The position numbers and the translations under genes are program-made. The notes below the pieces were generated by a model, which worked only from the letters and a program-made list of their open reading frames with translations, was not told the origin of the DNA and made no database searches. From Acidobacteriota bacterium (GTDB taxonomy: Bacteria; Acidobacteriota; Blastocatellia; Pyrinomonadales; Pyrinomonadaceae), in assembly GCA_018269005.1 (NCBI GenBank), contig JAFDVK010000012.1, positions 248,001-312,000 on the forward strand: 64,000 bases of DNA, given 5' to 3'. Shown here in pieces: positions 55,078 to 64,000 of this stretch (position 1 is its first letter; each line of letters begins with the position of its first letter).

Positions 55078-58000
55078 ATGAATCTCGTGAAAGTTACACG
55101 AAGTTTAACAGCAATACTCGTTGCATTATTCTGCATTTCGGCGTCTGCATTTGCACAGGCCGACCAAGCGCGAGTCGCAGGCACGATTACGGACACCAAC
55201 GGTGCGGTCATCGTCGGAGCGACCGTTACGGTCACCAACGAACAGACCGGTGAGGTCCGAACTGTCATAACAGCCGATGACGGTATGTATCGCGTGGTCG
55301 CGCTTAAGCCAAGCCTTTACACCGTCTCAGCGGCGGCCAGCAATTTTGAGACACAAACAAAGAAAGGTGTAATGTTGCCTGTAGGCGAGCAGAAGATAGT
55401 AGATCTTTCTCTCAGCACTCTCGGTGTTACGGCCTCGGTCGATGTTATGGCCGGCGAAGAAGTGATCGTAAACACAGCTTCCTCGTCCATGAGCGCGAAT
55501 GTGAACCGACGCGAGGTCGAGGGCCTACCTGTGAACGGTCGTCAACTATCCCAACTCTATCTGCAGGCACCCGGCGGTGTTAACAGCGGCACGGGAACGT
55601 TCTCGGATATCCGGTTTTCGGGACGTGCGAATCAGCAGAACGTAATACGTTACGACGGTGTCGAAGGTACCGCGATCATTGATGCATCGCCAGGCAATTT
55701 GAATGGTGAGGTTCCTTCTCCGTTCCGTCTTCAGTCGTCACTCGAGAATGTTCAGGAGTTCCGAGTTGATTCGAATAATTTTCCCGCCGAGTTCGGTACA
55801 GGCACCGGCGGACAGGTCAGCGTCGTTACAAAATCTGGCGGCAATCAATTCCACGGCTCGCTATTTGAATATATTCGCCGAGACGGTTTGGATGCCCGCA
55901 ACTTTTTCGAGAACGCGACTCCGGGCGTTCAAAAAAGCAAACTTCAGCTCGATCAGTTCGGCGGTTCGGTCGGTGGGCCGATCATCAAGAACAAGCTTTT
56001 CTTTTTCGGCAGTTATGAGCAATATCGGGGCCGATTCGGATTGAACTTTGTTGAAGCAGCACCAAGTCTTTCGCTTGCGGCACCTGGAGCCCTCATCCCC
56101 GGCACTACAACACCGGTAAATCCGCTGATCCAGCCATTCATCGCTGCATTCAGGTCGCCGAAGGCCGTTACGGTTCCCGGAGGCTCGGCCGTCCAAGGGT
56201 TTGACATCTTGCAGCTTCAGGACATGCAGAAGACCGACGAGAAGGCGTTTGCCGCACGCGTCGATTGGCAAATGAATGACCTGAACAAACTTTATGTCCG
56301 CTTCTTCCGCAGTTCCGGTAACGACGTTGCCCCCGAAGGTGTGTCGGGCCGGGTCGTCAAGATCGAGGCGGTTCCTCAAAACGGTGTCGTCGGGTTCCAA
56401 TCGATCTTGAAGCGTGACGGCTCGCTCATAAATGAGTTCAAGATCGGATACAACGGGGCACGAACTCGGATCTATGGCCAGGCACCTACAGTCGGCGGCA
56501 TCGATTTCTCGAACATAACGCTCAATATCTCCGGCAGCGTTGCAAACACAGGTATCGCAGGGCAAGGCACGGCATCGGGTATCTCGATCCCAGGCGGCCT
56601 TGTTCGGGCGAACTCGGCGACCAACGGGCGAGGCCAACCTTACACGCCCTACTCGATCGGGTTCATTGACAATCTAAATTGGGTAAAGGGCGATCACAAC
56701 TTCAAATTCGGCGGCGAGGTTCGGTTGATACGGATGTACACCGATCGCCTTGGCGGTACTACCTACACTTTCTCGAACCTAGCCGCATTCCTGGCAAATT
56801 CGCCGACATCGGTTCAGTACCTTGGAGATGTAAGCTCACCAAGTCCGTTCAACGGCGGTGCCGCAGGACAGCGTCTTGCCAAGCAGGAATACTACATCGC
56901 CTACGGGCAGGACGAATGGAGACTGCCGCATGGACTGACCTTTAGCTACGGCTTGCGGTATGAATATTACACTCCTCTTCGCGAAGCCCGAAATTTGCAG
57001 GTACTGTTTGATATCGAGAGCGGCATGCTCAGACCGGCGACCGAAAAGGCTTTCAGATCTTCTGCATCGAATTTTGGCCCGCGTGTGGCATTGACGTGGA
57101 CTCCGAACCAGACCGGCTCCGGCTTTTTTGCCGGCGGACGCACGGTCATTCGCAGCGGTTTTGGAATCTATTACGGCCCCGGACAAACGGAGGACCAGAT
57201 ACAGCCGATCGAAAGCGATCGTATCAGCTCGACAATTACGTCTGGTTCGCTGCTGGCATTCCCGGCCAACATTCAGGGGATCATCAACAATTTCAACACA
57301 AATCCGAACAACCGAAGTTACCAACCTAGGGCGTACTCTTCGAACTACAAGGTTCCTGAGCAGATCTATCAGTACAGTGTCTCTTGGCAGCAGCAGCTGC
57401 CATATAACCTGACCTCGACGGTCGCATATGTCGGAAGCACCGGACGGAATCTGTTCCTTCGCAGCGTCGCGAATCAGATCCTTCCGGGGTCGGCAACGAT
57501 ACTTAACGGCACGAACATTCCGACGGGAGTTGGTGTTGTCAATCGGACGAACGCGGCCGGCCAGGTCGTCGGCGTCACGACAGTTAGAGACTTTAGCATC
57601 GTAAATGGCACATCGGTGTCAAATCCGTATGCAGAGGTCGATTACAAGACCTCCGGCGGCGATGATCGTTACAACGCTCTGCAGGTTTCGCTCCAGCGAA
57701 GCTTCCGCACCGGACTGACCATGAACATGCAATATACCTTTGCGAAAAGTGAAGGAAATACCGCAGGTTCGAACGAGGCCCGCACAAGCGCTCAGCTCGA
57801 TAATTTCGAAGCGGACCGCGGACGCAACAACTTCGATGTTCGACACACATTCAATCTATCGGCTCTCTACGAACTGCCGATAGGCAAAGGCCGCCGATTC
57901 GACCTCGGCCGAGCCGGAAATATGTTCCTAGGCGGTTGGGAAGTTGGAGGTATCATAAACGCTCGCAGCGGCGTACCGGTCGAGGTTCTGGTGGTGCGTC

Positions 58001-58644
58001 CCGATATTGTTGTTCAATGTCAGCTTGCGGCTGGATGCCCGAATGGTGCGGGTGGCTTCTTTGCCAATGGATTTACTGCGAATCTGCCCTCCTTCGGAAG
58101 CGGCTTTCCGTCACTCCCAGTCGGTTTTGTTGCGGTGATCAACACACCCGGCGGAGGCAACTCACGCAATGTCCGCAGACCGAATCTGGTCCCGGGAGTA
58201 AACCCATATCTCGGGAACGATCGCAACTTCATCAATCCGGCGGCGTTCGCGATCCCAGAACCGGGAACGTGGGGCAACTTTCCGCGAAATGAACTTTCGG
58301 GCCCGAGCTTCAGACAGATCGATCTGACATTCGCAAAGCGATTCCGGATATCGGAGACGATGAGCTTTCAGTTCCGTACTGAGATATTCAACGTCCTGAA
58401 TACGACCAACTTTGCGAATCCGTCAACTACGCTCAACAACGCCTTGCCGAACTTGTCGTGTGCGGTTTCTGGCGGCGTATGCGCAAGCTATTCTGCAACG
58501 ACATCAAATGTTGTGCAGCCCGGCCAAGCTTTCTCGCAAGGCTCGGCAGGTTCAACGTTCGGATTGCTGCGATCGACCGTTGGCCGCACGGTCGGACTTG
58601 GTTCAAACAGACAGGTGCAGTTCGCATTTCGCTTCACCTTCTGA
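55078..58644 (+). CDS. Oar-like TonB-dependent receptor, second copy
   Basis: 1188 residues. A signal peptide (AILVALFCISASAFAQ) is followed by a carboxypeptidase-regulatory domain (VAGTITDTNGAVIVGATVTV to SLYTVSAAASNFETQ, about 30-110). A plug-like region comes next (VEGLPVNGRQLSQLYLQAPG, RYDGVEG, NNFPAEFGTGTGGQVSVVT) and then a long outer-membrane barrel with a terminal FRFTF. The layout is the same as the 28669-32088 receptor, but sequence is divergent, so they probably bind different ligands. The start follows AAAGGAG at 7-nt spacing. A strong terminator follows. No TonB/ExbBD genes are near. Confidence 0.92.
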   Translation: MNLVKVTRSLTAILVALFCISASAFAQADQARVAGTITDTNGAVIVGATVTVTNEQTGEVRTVITADDGMYRVVALKPSLYTVSAAASNFETQTKKGVMLPVGEQKIVDLSLSTLGVTASVDVMAGEEVIVNTASSSMSANVNRREVEGLPVNGRQLSQLYLQAPGGVNSGTGTFSDIRFSGRANQQNVIRYDGVEGTAIIDASPGNLNGEVPSPFRLQSSLENVQEFRVDSNNFPAEFGTGTGGQVSVVTKSGGNQFHGSLFEYIRRDGLDARNFFENATPGVQKSKLQLDQFGGSVGGPIIKNKLFFFGSYEQYRGRFGLNFVEAAPSLSLAAPGALIPGTTTPVNPLIQPFIAAFRSPKAVTVPGGSAVQGFDILQLQDMQKTDEKAFAARVDWQMNDLNKLYVRFFRSSGNDVAPEGVSGRVVKIEAVPQNGVVGFQSILKRDGSLINEFKIGYNGARTRIYGQAPTVGGIDFSNITLNISGSVANTGIAGQGTASGISIPGGLVRANSATNGRGQPYTPYSIGFIDNLNWVKGDHNFKFGGEVRLIRMYTDRLGGTTYTFSNLAAFLANSPTSVQYLGDVSSPSPFNGGAAGQRLAKQEYYIAYGQDEWRLPHGLTFSYGLRYEYYTPLREARNLQVLFDIESGMLRPATEKAFRSSASNFGPRVALTWTPNQTGSGFFAGGRTVIRSGFGIYYGPGQTEDQIQPIESDRISSTITSGSLLAFPANIQGIINNFNTNPNNRSYQPRAYSSNYKVPEQIYQYSVSWQQQLPYNLTSTVAYVGSTGRNLFLRSVANQILPGSATILNGTNIPTGVGVVNRTNAAGQVVGVTTVRDFSIVNGTSVSNPYAEVDYKTSGGDDRYNALQVSLQRSFRTGLTMNMQYTFAKSEGNTAGSNEARTSAQLDNFEADRGRNNFDVRHTFNLSALYELPIGKGRRFDLGRAGNMFLGGWEVGGIINARSGVPVEVLVVRPDIVVQCQLAAGCPNGAGGFFANGFTANLPSFGSGFPSLPVGFVAVINTPGGGNSRNVRRPNLVPGVNPYLGNDRNFINPAAFAIPEPGTWGNFPRNELSGPSFRQIDLTFAKRFRISETMSFQFRTEIFNVLNTTNFANPSTTLNNALPNLSCAVSGGVCASYSATTSNVVQPGQAFSQGSAGSTFGLLRSTVGRTVGLGSNRQVQFAFRFTF

Positions 58645-58666
58645 TCGGACGATCACATAAGGTGGG

Positions 58667-58698
58667 AAAGGCTGTCAGAAATTGACAGCCTTTTCTTT
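58667..58698 (+). terminator. Intrinsic terminator after the second Oar-like receptor
   Basis: Stem AAAGGCTGTCA / TGACAGCCTTT (58667-58693, 11 bp, loop GAAAT) runs into TTTTCTTT, 22 bp after the receptor stop. Confidence 0.92.
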
Positions 58699-58745
58699 GC
58701 TTGAAAATGAGCGGAAGACAGAAATTTACCCATAGGTCGATACGA

Positions 58746-60851
58746 CTATTTCGTCGCCGTATTCTTCTGCACCCGCGGGTCGTATGGTGTTCCGAGATAA
58801 AGTTTTACGGAGTCCTGAGCGTTGTCGTAATTGCTCGGGTCGGACTCGGCGCGTTTGTATGCGGCAACGGCACGCGTGCGGTCACCTTTCGCATCGTAGG
58901 CATTTCCCATCTTGATGTTCGCCCAGACCGAAAGCCACGACGGATCGATATTGCCGGAGGCAAGGGCGGCCTTGAAATTATCGATCGCAACATCGTAGTT
59001 CCGTTGTTCTAGATAGAGCAGGCCGAGGTTGTAATAGACCCACGCGTTCGAACGGTCGAGCTTAAGGGCCGCTTCGAATTGCGTCTGAGCTTCGGCGTAG
59101 TTTCCTTCCTTGAACTGTTCGATACCGCGGCGTGCGATCGCTGAAACGCGAAGGTCGGACGAGATGCGCAGCAATTTGAAATGCGGATCGATAACGACCT
59201 TCAGCGGCTTACCTTCTGATTGGATGCTGAAATCCGCGCTCGCGTCCTCGACCTCGATCGTCTGGATCTTGTCACCCGAACTGCCTTCGCTTTGGAGTTC
59301 TACATCGACAGGCAAGCGAAGGTTATCGTAATTCTGCTTTACGGTCCCACGGGTAATGAACTTGCCGCCGCGTGTGCGCAAGATCTGATAATCCGCCTCG
59401 AACTCCGGCACGCCCGTTCCCTCGACCCAGCGTGCAAAGAAGTAGCGCAGGTTCTCGCCCGCGTCTTTTGAAGCTAGCGTCTCAAAGTCGTAGATCGAAG
59501 CTCGTTTACCGCGATATTGTGCGAGGAAGTCGCGCAGAATCTTCTCAAACTTATCCTTTCCAACCGTTTCGCGAAGCAGCCGAAAAACGAGCGGCCCTTT
59601 GCCGTACATTATGTATTTGTAGGCCGAAGACTGATCGTCAAGAGCCGCGGGCGCACGCAGGAGCGAGGCTGTTGGTTCAAAGGTCAAGGCCTTTTCAAGC
59701 TGTTGGCGATGAAGCTCTTCGAGTTTCGGGCCATCGAGCTTTGCTTCGCGGAGCGAATACGCACTGTATTCTGCCAACCCTTGCGAAAGCCACGCGTCAT
59801 CAAACGACTTAAGCCCGACGGTCAAGCCCCACCATTGGTACGCGGCCTCACGCTGCAGCCGGTCGAGAGCGGCTTCACGGTCGCCTTCGAAATTGCGGCC
59901 TGCGACGAACAGCATCCCGATCGCCGAGTAGAAATCAAGGCTCTCGTCATCGATCTCGACGACCGTGTAGGTGTTTCCGAACGAGGCCTGCCCGAAGCGT
60001 TTTGCGTATGCGGCGAGGGCATTGCCAAGCGTCTCGGCGTAAGGTTCGACGCGGTCATCGTGGCCGGGCTGCGTTAGGAATCTAATGTTCGTTCCGCCGT
60101 ATTTAAGATCGCGAACAACGTATTTTCCATACGCGATATTACCGATGAGTCCCGGCTGCGACTGAACGAAATGAAATGTTCCATTTGCGTTGGTCGGCCC
60201 CGCAGCAGTGTCGTCATAGCCAACTACTTGATAGCCAGCCGGCAGAGAAACGCTTATGTCGGCGGTCGCAGGATCAGCGGCATAATCGTGAAACGGGAAC
60301 CAGCGTGCGGCATACATCAGATAACCGAGTTTGTCGCCGACGAAGGCAAGCCGCTTGTTGAGAAGCGGGCCGCCCGCAGGTGTATCGAGCACGCCGGCAT
60401 ATTTGAATCGCAGCGTTACCGGTGTCCCGCTTGCGATCTCCTGCCCCAGATCGATTCGCACGCTTGGGCCGAGGTCGGAAACCCCGGCTTGATCCTGAAC
60501 AAAAGTTATCGCGCCGACGGGAACTGGCGTCGGTGTCGGGACTTGTCCTTTTACCGGTCTTTTTGGCCGTGGGGTTGGTTCAGCTGCCGCAATGGGTGCG
60601 TCAACTCGCGTGATCGATTCGACCTTTAACGAGCCGTTCAGCTCAAAAACAACCGAACGCGTATTATCAAGCGGCGTAAATCCGACATCGACGGTCGCTG
60701 CAAGATGGCGCGAATTCGGCTCGAGTTGAACCGTCATCTTATAGCTCGTAACGTCAAACGGCGTGTGCTTTACGCTTTGGGCCACTACCGGGACGCTTCC
60801 CACGACCATTGCCGCTGCGATCGCGGACAGACATCTTATAAACCTTTGCAT
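58746..60851 (-). CDS. M1-aminopeptidase-like secreted protein with TPRs, zinc site lost
   Basis: 701 residues from the ATG at 60851 (a TTG at 60869 is in frame). A signal peptide ends near VVAQS; an N-terminal beta domain includes a Pro-rich insert (about 90-112). The M1 catalytic region is at about 330-375: REAAYQWWG takes the place of HExxHQWFG, and DDAWLSQGLAEY that of the usual WLNEGFAEY. All three zinc ligands are replaced (Arg334, Tyr338, Gln357), though Glu335 and Trp340 remain. TPR units follow (about 595-690). It is therefore probably a non-catalytic binding protein. The call to the M1 fold rests on these aligned positions. Confidence 0.83.
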   Translation of the reverse strand: MQRFIRCLSAIAAAMVVGSVPVVAQSVKHTPFDVTSYKMTVQLEPNSRHLAATVDVGFTPLDNTRSVVFELNGSLKVESITRVDAPIAAAEPTPRPKRPVKGQVPTPTPVPVGAITFVQDQAGVSDLGPSVRIDLGQEIASGTPVTLRFKYAGVLDTPAGGPLLNKRLAFVGDKLGYLMYAARWFPFHDYAADPATADISVSLPAGYQVVGYDDTAAGPTNANGTFHFVQSQPGLIGNIAYGKYVVRDLKYGGTNIRFLTQPGHDDRVEPYAETLGNALAAYAKRFGQASFGNTYTVVEIDDESLDFYSAIGMLFVAGRNFEGDREAALDRLQREAAYQWWGLTVGLKSFDDAWLSQGLAEYSAYSLREAKLDGPKLEELHRQQLEKALTFEPTASLLRAPAALDDQSSAYKYIMYGKGPLVFRLLRETVGKDKFEKILRDFLAQYRGKRASIYDFETLASKDAGENLRYFFARWVEGTGVPEFEADYQILRTRGGKFITRGTVKQNYDNLRLPVDVELQSEGSSGDKIQTIEVEDASADFSIQSEGKPLKVVIDPHFKLLRISSDLRVSAIARRGIEQFKEGNYAEAQTQFEAALKLDRSNAWVYYNLGLLYLEQRNYDVAIDNFKAALASGNIDPSWLSVWANIKMGNAYDAKGDRTRAVAAYKRAESDPSNYDNAQDSVKLYLGTPYDPRVQKNTATK

Positions 60852-60938
60852 TTTCGTGTTAAACCGCAAAATATCGCTTTCTAATGTTGCGTTGTTTAAG
60901 ATGATTTTAAGTTCGATTTCGTTTGCCCGCCCTAAAGT

Positions 60939-62141
60939 TTAAGACGCAGGTGCGATATAGATCGGATTCGACATTATCCACGGCATCGCCTGATATGCCA
61001 TTCCAAGGCCCTCGCGATAGACTTCAACGCGGTAAACGCCTGGTCCGTCCGGCTTGAACTCAAAATGGTCGTTCCCTGAGCCTTCCGCCGCCTTTTGACC
61101 ATTTTTGTAAAGGATCACACGGCTTTTGAGAGGAATATCGACCGTCAGCGTTCCTGATTCTGAGATAGAGGCACGCTCTCCCATTGTTCTGTCGCCAAAA
61201 CGGAACCTAAACCCGGAGGAATCGCCAAGTGCATCAATGCCAACAAATACGCGGCCGTCGGCTATTGCGGCAAGCAGGTTTTCCTGCGTGAGCGGAGTTC
61301 CCTTCGGAATAAGGGCGTGCACACGCATTATGCGGAACATCCGCTCATAGGGATCGAGCTTTACGCCAAAGAACCTGTGTCCCGTTTCATCTCCAAGCAG
61401 ATAGAAACCGATATTCGAATGGGCATCCGTGCCCGCGAACAAGGTCGTTTTGTCTTCTGTGGCGTATGAGTCAAATTTCGCTAGATTCTCATCCGGCCGC
61501 GTGAAAGAGCGTGCAAAAACAAGCTCTGGATAGCTCGAACCCGACCAAATGAGATCAAAAAGAGCGGTAAACCGGTTAATGCTTTTTGCCGCAGTGTGCA
61601 GATTAAAGACCTCGACGCCGTCGATATCGGCGCGCCACGAATGAAATCTTTCGGGATAGGTGACGAGAGCAAGTCGCTGCTCGTCGTGCAGTTTCTTTAC
61701 AACATCGCGCGTCGAAAGGCGTCTCAATCCGGCAGCGTCAGCACTTCCCGGCACCATCAGCATACGGTCGTCGTCGGCCGTATCGATCTCATTGCCCGCG
61801 ACAAACAGCGTGTTTCCGTGAAAACCGCTAAGCGTCATCGCCGACGTATCAAATGCATCCGACCAATGCTCGGTCATTACAACGAAATTCAGTCCCGCGG
61901 CGTTCGCACCGGCGATCAGTTCATCGAAGGTTGCTTTGCTGTGGCCGCCGATCGCTGAATGTGCGTGAATAATGCCGGTGTACTCGTCAAACCTTGCATC
62001 CTCGACATGCCGCCTCGCCGCGTTGTCCGACGCGATCTTGTCGGCCGTTTCGCCGAAAACATAACGCCGATACGCAAAAGGCACCTGCGACAGTACCGCA
62101 AGCACAGCGAGAACGATCAGAATGCGTTTGGCGAGCTTCAC
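60939..62141 (-). CDS. Membrane-anchored PHP-domain phosphoesterase
   Basis: 400 residues. A hydrophobic anchor (RILIVLAVLAVLSQVPFAY) precedes a PHP domain: IIHAHSAIGGHS (His59, His61, His67), TEHWSD (Glu91, His92), GNEID, and FAGTDAHSNIGFY, which together give the metal-binding His/Asp/Glu set of this superfamily. A C-terminal beta domain (about 300-400) follows. PHP proteins hydrolyse phosphate esters of nucleotides, sugars or histidinol; the substrate here is unknown. It starts with GTG directly after the Dabb gene stop, so the two genes are translationally coupled. Confidence 0.88.
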   Translation of the reverse strand: MKLAKRILIVLAVLAVLSQVPFAYRRYVFGETADKIASDNAARRHVEDARFDEYTGIIHAHSAIGGHSKATFDELIAGANAAGLNFVVMTEHWSDAFDTSAMTLSGFHGNTLFVAGNEIDTADDDRMLMVPGSADAAGLRRLSTRDVVKKLHDEQRLALVTYPERFHSWRADIDGVEVFNLHTAAKSINRFTALFDLIWSGSSYPELVFARSFTRPDENLAKFDSYATEDKTTLFAGTDAHSNIGFYLLGDETGHRFFGVKLDPYERMFRIMRVHALIPKGTPLTQENLLAAIADGRVFVGIDALGDSSGFRFRFGDRTMGERASISESGTLTVDIPLKSRVILYKNGQKAAEGSGNDHFEFKPDGPGVYRVEVYREGLGMAYQAMPWIMSNPIYIAPAS

Positions 62142-62432
62142 TTATGAAACAAAATCAACAGAAACAGCCCGTTCAGCGAGCTTTTTGCCAAGGTCAGCGA
62201 CCTTTTGGTGTTCGGGATGCGCGGTATATCGATCAAGGGCGTCGCGGTCGGCAAATGTTGCGACCAAGCCGGTATCGAACGAGCGTTCAAGGCCGATCAT
62301 GTCACGCCCGGCCGCAAAGGTCTCGATCTCAGGAACCACACCGACAAGCGCGTTCAGGCTCGCCACGTGGGCTTCTCTTTCTTCGTCCGGAACTTCCGGC
62401 CGATATTTCCAACAAACGATATGAGTCAGCAT
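62142..62432 (-). CDS. Dabb-family (stress-responsive A/B barrel) protein
   Basis: 96 residues forming one Dabb domain: MLTHIVCWKYRPEV, GVVPEIETFAAGRDM and LVATFADRDALDRYTAHPEHQKVADL-like text, ending in the usual VSVDF. Dabb proteins are small dimeric alpha/beta barrels of uncertain role, some found in plant stress or polyketide cyclisation. It lies upstream of the PHP gene with no gap, and is divergent from the subtilase gene. Confidence 0.92.
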   Translation of the reverse strand: MLTHIVCWKYRPEVPDEEREAHVASLNALVGVVPEIETFAAGRDMIGLERSFDTGLVATFADRDALDRYTAHPEHQKVADLGKKLAERAVSVDFVS

Positions 62433-62515
62433 ATGTTCCCCTGCACTTTATATTAAGTTCTTCTGTTCGTTGATTTTACCCAACGATTGTGGAAAACTTG
62501 AAACGCTAAAAACCG

Positions 62516-63898
62516 ATGCCCGCCATCGAACCTGCGGCCGCAAGCCGCGATAAGACAAAAATAGATACTCTACGGCCGACAACCGCATGCCCGGTTTGCT
62601 CACGCGATGCTCGCGGCGAGTGGACTTCGCTCGCAAACCTGCCGGAGGACATCGCCAAGCTGATCCGTGCGAACGCGCCTGACGTTGGCGACTTTTCAGC
62701 CGTCTGCACGCGTTGCGCAGACCTTTTTACGCGCGCAAAGGACGAGATCATCAAGGACGCTGCCGTCCAGAAAGACGGTTCGCACGTCCTCTCAACGCCT
62801 CTTCGGCTCGACGCCGACACGCAATACACAGGCAAGGGCGTAACGATCGCCTTCCTGGATTCCGGTTTCTATCCGCACGTCGATCTCACGACGCCCGAGA
62901 ACCGCATCATCGCCTATCGCAACTTACTGGACGAGGACGGCGACCTGACGACGCTCTTCGAACCTGACGTTGCGAGCTGGCACGGAATGATGACCTCGGT
63001 CGTTGCCGCCGGGAACGGTTCGCTTTCGAACGGCTTCTATCGCGGCATCGCGTGCGATTCGGACGTTGTCCTGGTCAAGTTAGCGCGCACGGGCAGGATC
63101 TCCGATCAAAATATCCTCGATGGGCTCAACTGGGTCCTCGAACACCGCAAAGAATACGACATTCGCATTGTAAATATCTCCGCTGGAGGCGACGGCGTTG
63201 CGAGCTATCTGCACGATCCGGTCTCGCAGGCTGTCGAAGAATGTTCACGCGAAGGCATACTTGTCGTTTGTGCCGTCGGAAACGCCGGCCATGTTCCGGG
63301 CCATCCCGTCGTACCGCCGGCAAGCGCTCCGTCTTGCATTGCTGTCGGCGGCCTCGACGATCACAATTCGCTCAATCGTGCCCGGCGCGGTATGTATCGT
63401 TCGTCCTACGGGCCGACGATTGACGGCTTGCAGAAGCCGGAAGTGATCGCGTCGTCGATCTGGGTCCCGGCGCCGATCTTGCCGAACACGCCGACCGCTG
63501 CGCAAGCAGAATTGCTGAGTCTCCTGGACAATGCTCCCGACGAAGAGCTTTACGACATCATTGAAAAGTATCCCGGCATTGACCCCGAACTCGACGCCGC
63601 CGCAGACCGTGAACCGCACAGCATTCGCCAAATCATCCTGCTAAAGATCCGCCGCGAGAACGTCATTACGGCGCATTACAAATATGTGGACGGAACGAGC
63701 TTTGCCGCACCGATCGTCTCGTCGGTCGCCGCACAGATGATCGAAGCAAATCCGCGACTCGCGCCCTCAGAGGTCAAAGGCATTCTCATCGCAACCGCCG
63801 AGCGCCTGCCGCTTTATGAGGTCGATCGGCAAGGCTGGGGCGTCATCGATGCGCGAAAAGCGGTCGAGGCAGCCGTTGCAGCCGCAAACAAAGAATAA
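62516..63898 (+). CDS. Subtilisin-family serine peptidase with N-terminal CxxC pairs
   Basis: 460 residues. The catalytic triad is intact: IAFLDSGFYPH (Asp115), VASWHGMMTS (His156) and GTSFAAP (Ser395), with the oxyanion Asn in VCAVGNAG (Asn256). There is no signal peptide. A zinc-binding-like N-terminus has CPVC (25-28) and CTRC (64-67). Between the oxyanion block and the Ser there is a helical insert (about 322-385, AELLSLLDNAPDEELYD). The arrangement suggests an intracellular subtilase with an unusual N-terminal cap. Its own promoter lies in the 83-bp gap to the Dabb gene. Confidence 0.92.
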   Translation: MPAIEPAAASRDKTKIDTLRPTTACPVCSRDARGEWTSLANLPEDIAKLIRANAPDVGDFSAVCTRCADLFTRAKDEIIKDAAVQKDGSHVLSTPLRLDADTQYTGKGVTIAFLDSGFYPHVDLTTPENRIIAYRNLLDEDGDLTTLFEPDVASWHGMMTSVVAAGNGSLSNGFYRGIACDSDVVLVKLARTGRISDQNILDGLNWVLEHRKEYDIRIVNISAGGDGVASYLHDPVSQAVEECSREGILVVCAVGNAGHVPGHPVVPPASAPSCIAVGGLDDHNSLNRARRGMYRSSYGPTIDGLQKPEVIASSIWVPAPILPNTPTAAQAELLSLLDNAPDEELYDIIEKYPGIDPELDAAADREPHSIRQIILLKIRRENVITAHYKYVDGTSFAAPIVSSVAAQMIEANPRLAPSEVKGILIATAERLPLYEVDRQGWGVIDARKAVEAAVAAANKE

Positions 63899-63910
63899 TA
63901 TAAGGAAAGT

Positions 63911-64000
63911 TTAGTCGTCGTTATCCGGATTCGGTGTCGGACGCGGTCCTTGTCGCGGCGTCGGCGAAGGTGACGGCTTCGGCGTCGCGGACGGTCTTGG
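63911..64000 (-). CDS. C-terminal end of a Pro-rich protein (cut by right edge)
   Basis: Reading the minus strand from the right edge gives 29 codons and a TAA at 63911-63913: a Pro/Thr/Ser-rich stretch (PSATPKPSPSPTPRQG) ending NPDNDD. The tail could be an outer-membrane or cell-wall spanning linker or an extracellular low-complexity end. Nothing more can be said from 90 nt. Confidence 0.55.
   Translation of the reverse strand, partial: PRPSATPKPSPSPTPRQGPRPTPNPDNDD

Overview
The window looks like a chromosomal segment of a Gram-negative bacterium of the Acidobacteriota, probably Blastocatellia (Pyrinomonadaceae-like). This is inference from gene content: two large Oar-like TonB-dependent receptors with an N-terminal carboxypeptidase-regulatory-like domain, ECF sigma factors paired with membrane-anchored Ser/Thr kinases, a kinase fused to a TolB-like domain and TPRs, a DUF4388 protein, and a monomeric NADP-isocitrate dehydrogenase. 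No rRNA, tRNA or CRISPR array was seen, and no clear transposase.

Layout. 1-5494 (minus): a tight run purK > free-Met-R-sulfoxide reductase > terC > FecR/Fn3 protein > CDF zinc exporter > larA-like gene (cut by the left edge). 5624-6469 (plus): an orphan gene with a caspase-like His/Cys arrangement, lying between purK and purE. 6795-9228 (minus): zinc-ribbon membrane protein > Xre/RES toxin-antitoxin pair > purE. 9395-11620: Ser/Thr kinase with TPRs. 11685-14058 (minus): secreted protein and 5'-nucleotidase. 14238-17517: icd and a secreted protein. 17519-22927: pterin dehydratase, then a plus-strand run of lipoprotein, DUF1015, pdxH, GNAT, HETGH membrane protein, SDR and a YycJ-like hydrolase. 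22937-28465 (minus): DUF4388 protein, smc and a secreted protein. 28669-32088: first Oar-like receptor.

32250-36423 (minus) is the heat-shock locus dnaK > dnaJ > four-helix-bundle gene > hspR. The four-helix-bundle gene is bracketed by inverted 8-bp tandem arrays and looks like an inserted cassette. 36598-38981: six-repeat FG-GAP secreted protein and a small protein. 39168-45355: two consecutive ECF sigma/kinase pairs, clearly a tandem duplication. 45373-48654 (minus): tyrS > metallophosphoesterase > pgsA, plus a GNAT gene. 48717-52711 is the most accessory-looking part: an orphan CbbQ-type ATPase, a small gene that looks frameshifted, a YcxB-like membrane protein, a NADAR-domain lipoprotein, an NTR-like secreted protein and an unrecognised protein. 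52727-58644: Tat-exported amine oxidase, secreted protein, second Oar-like receptor. 58746-63898: an M1-peptidase-like protein with all three zinc ligands replaced, a PHP hydrolase, a Dabb protein and a subtilase without signal peptide. The right edge cuts a proline-rich protein.

The genes are mostly housekeeping (purine synthesis, protein folding, chromosome condensation, tRNA charging, lipid synthesis) mixed with envelope and signalling genes. The least explained parts are the four-helix-bundle cassette, the purE/purK interruption, the ECF/kinase duplication, the exported NADAR protein and the dead M1 peptidase. All coordinates and motifs were read by eye; no database search was run.
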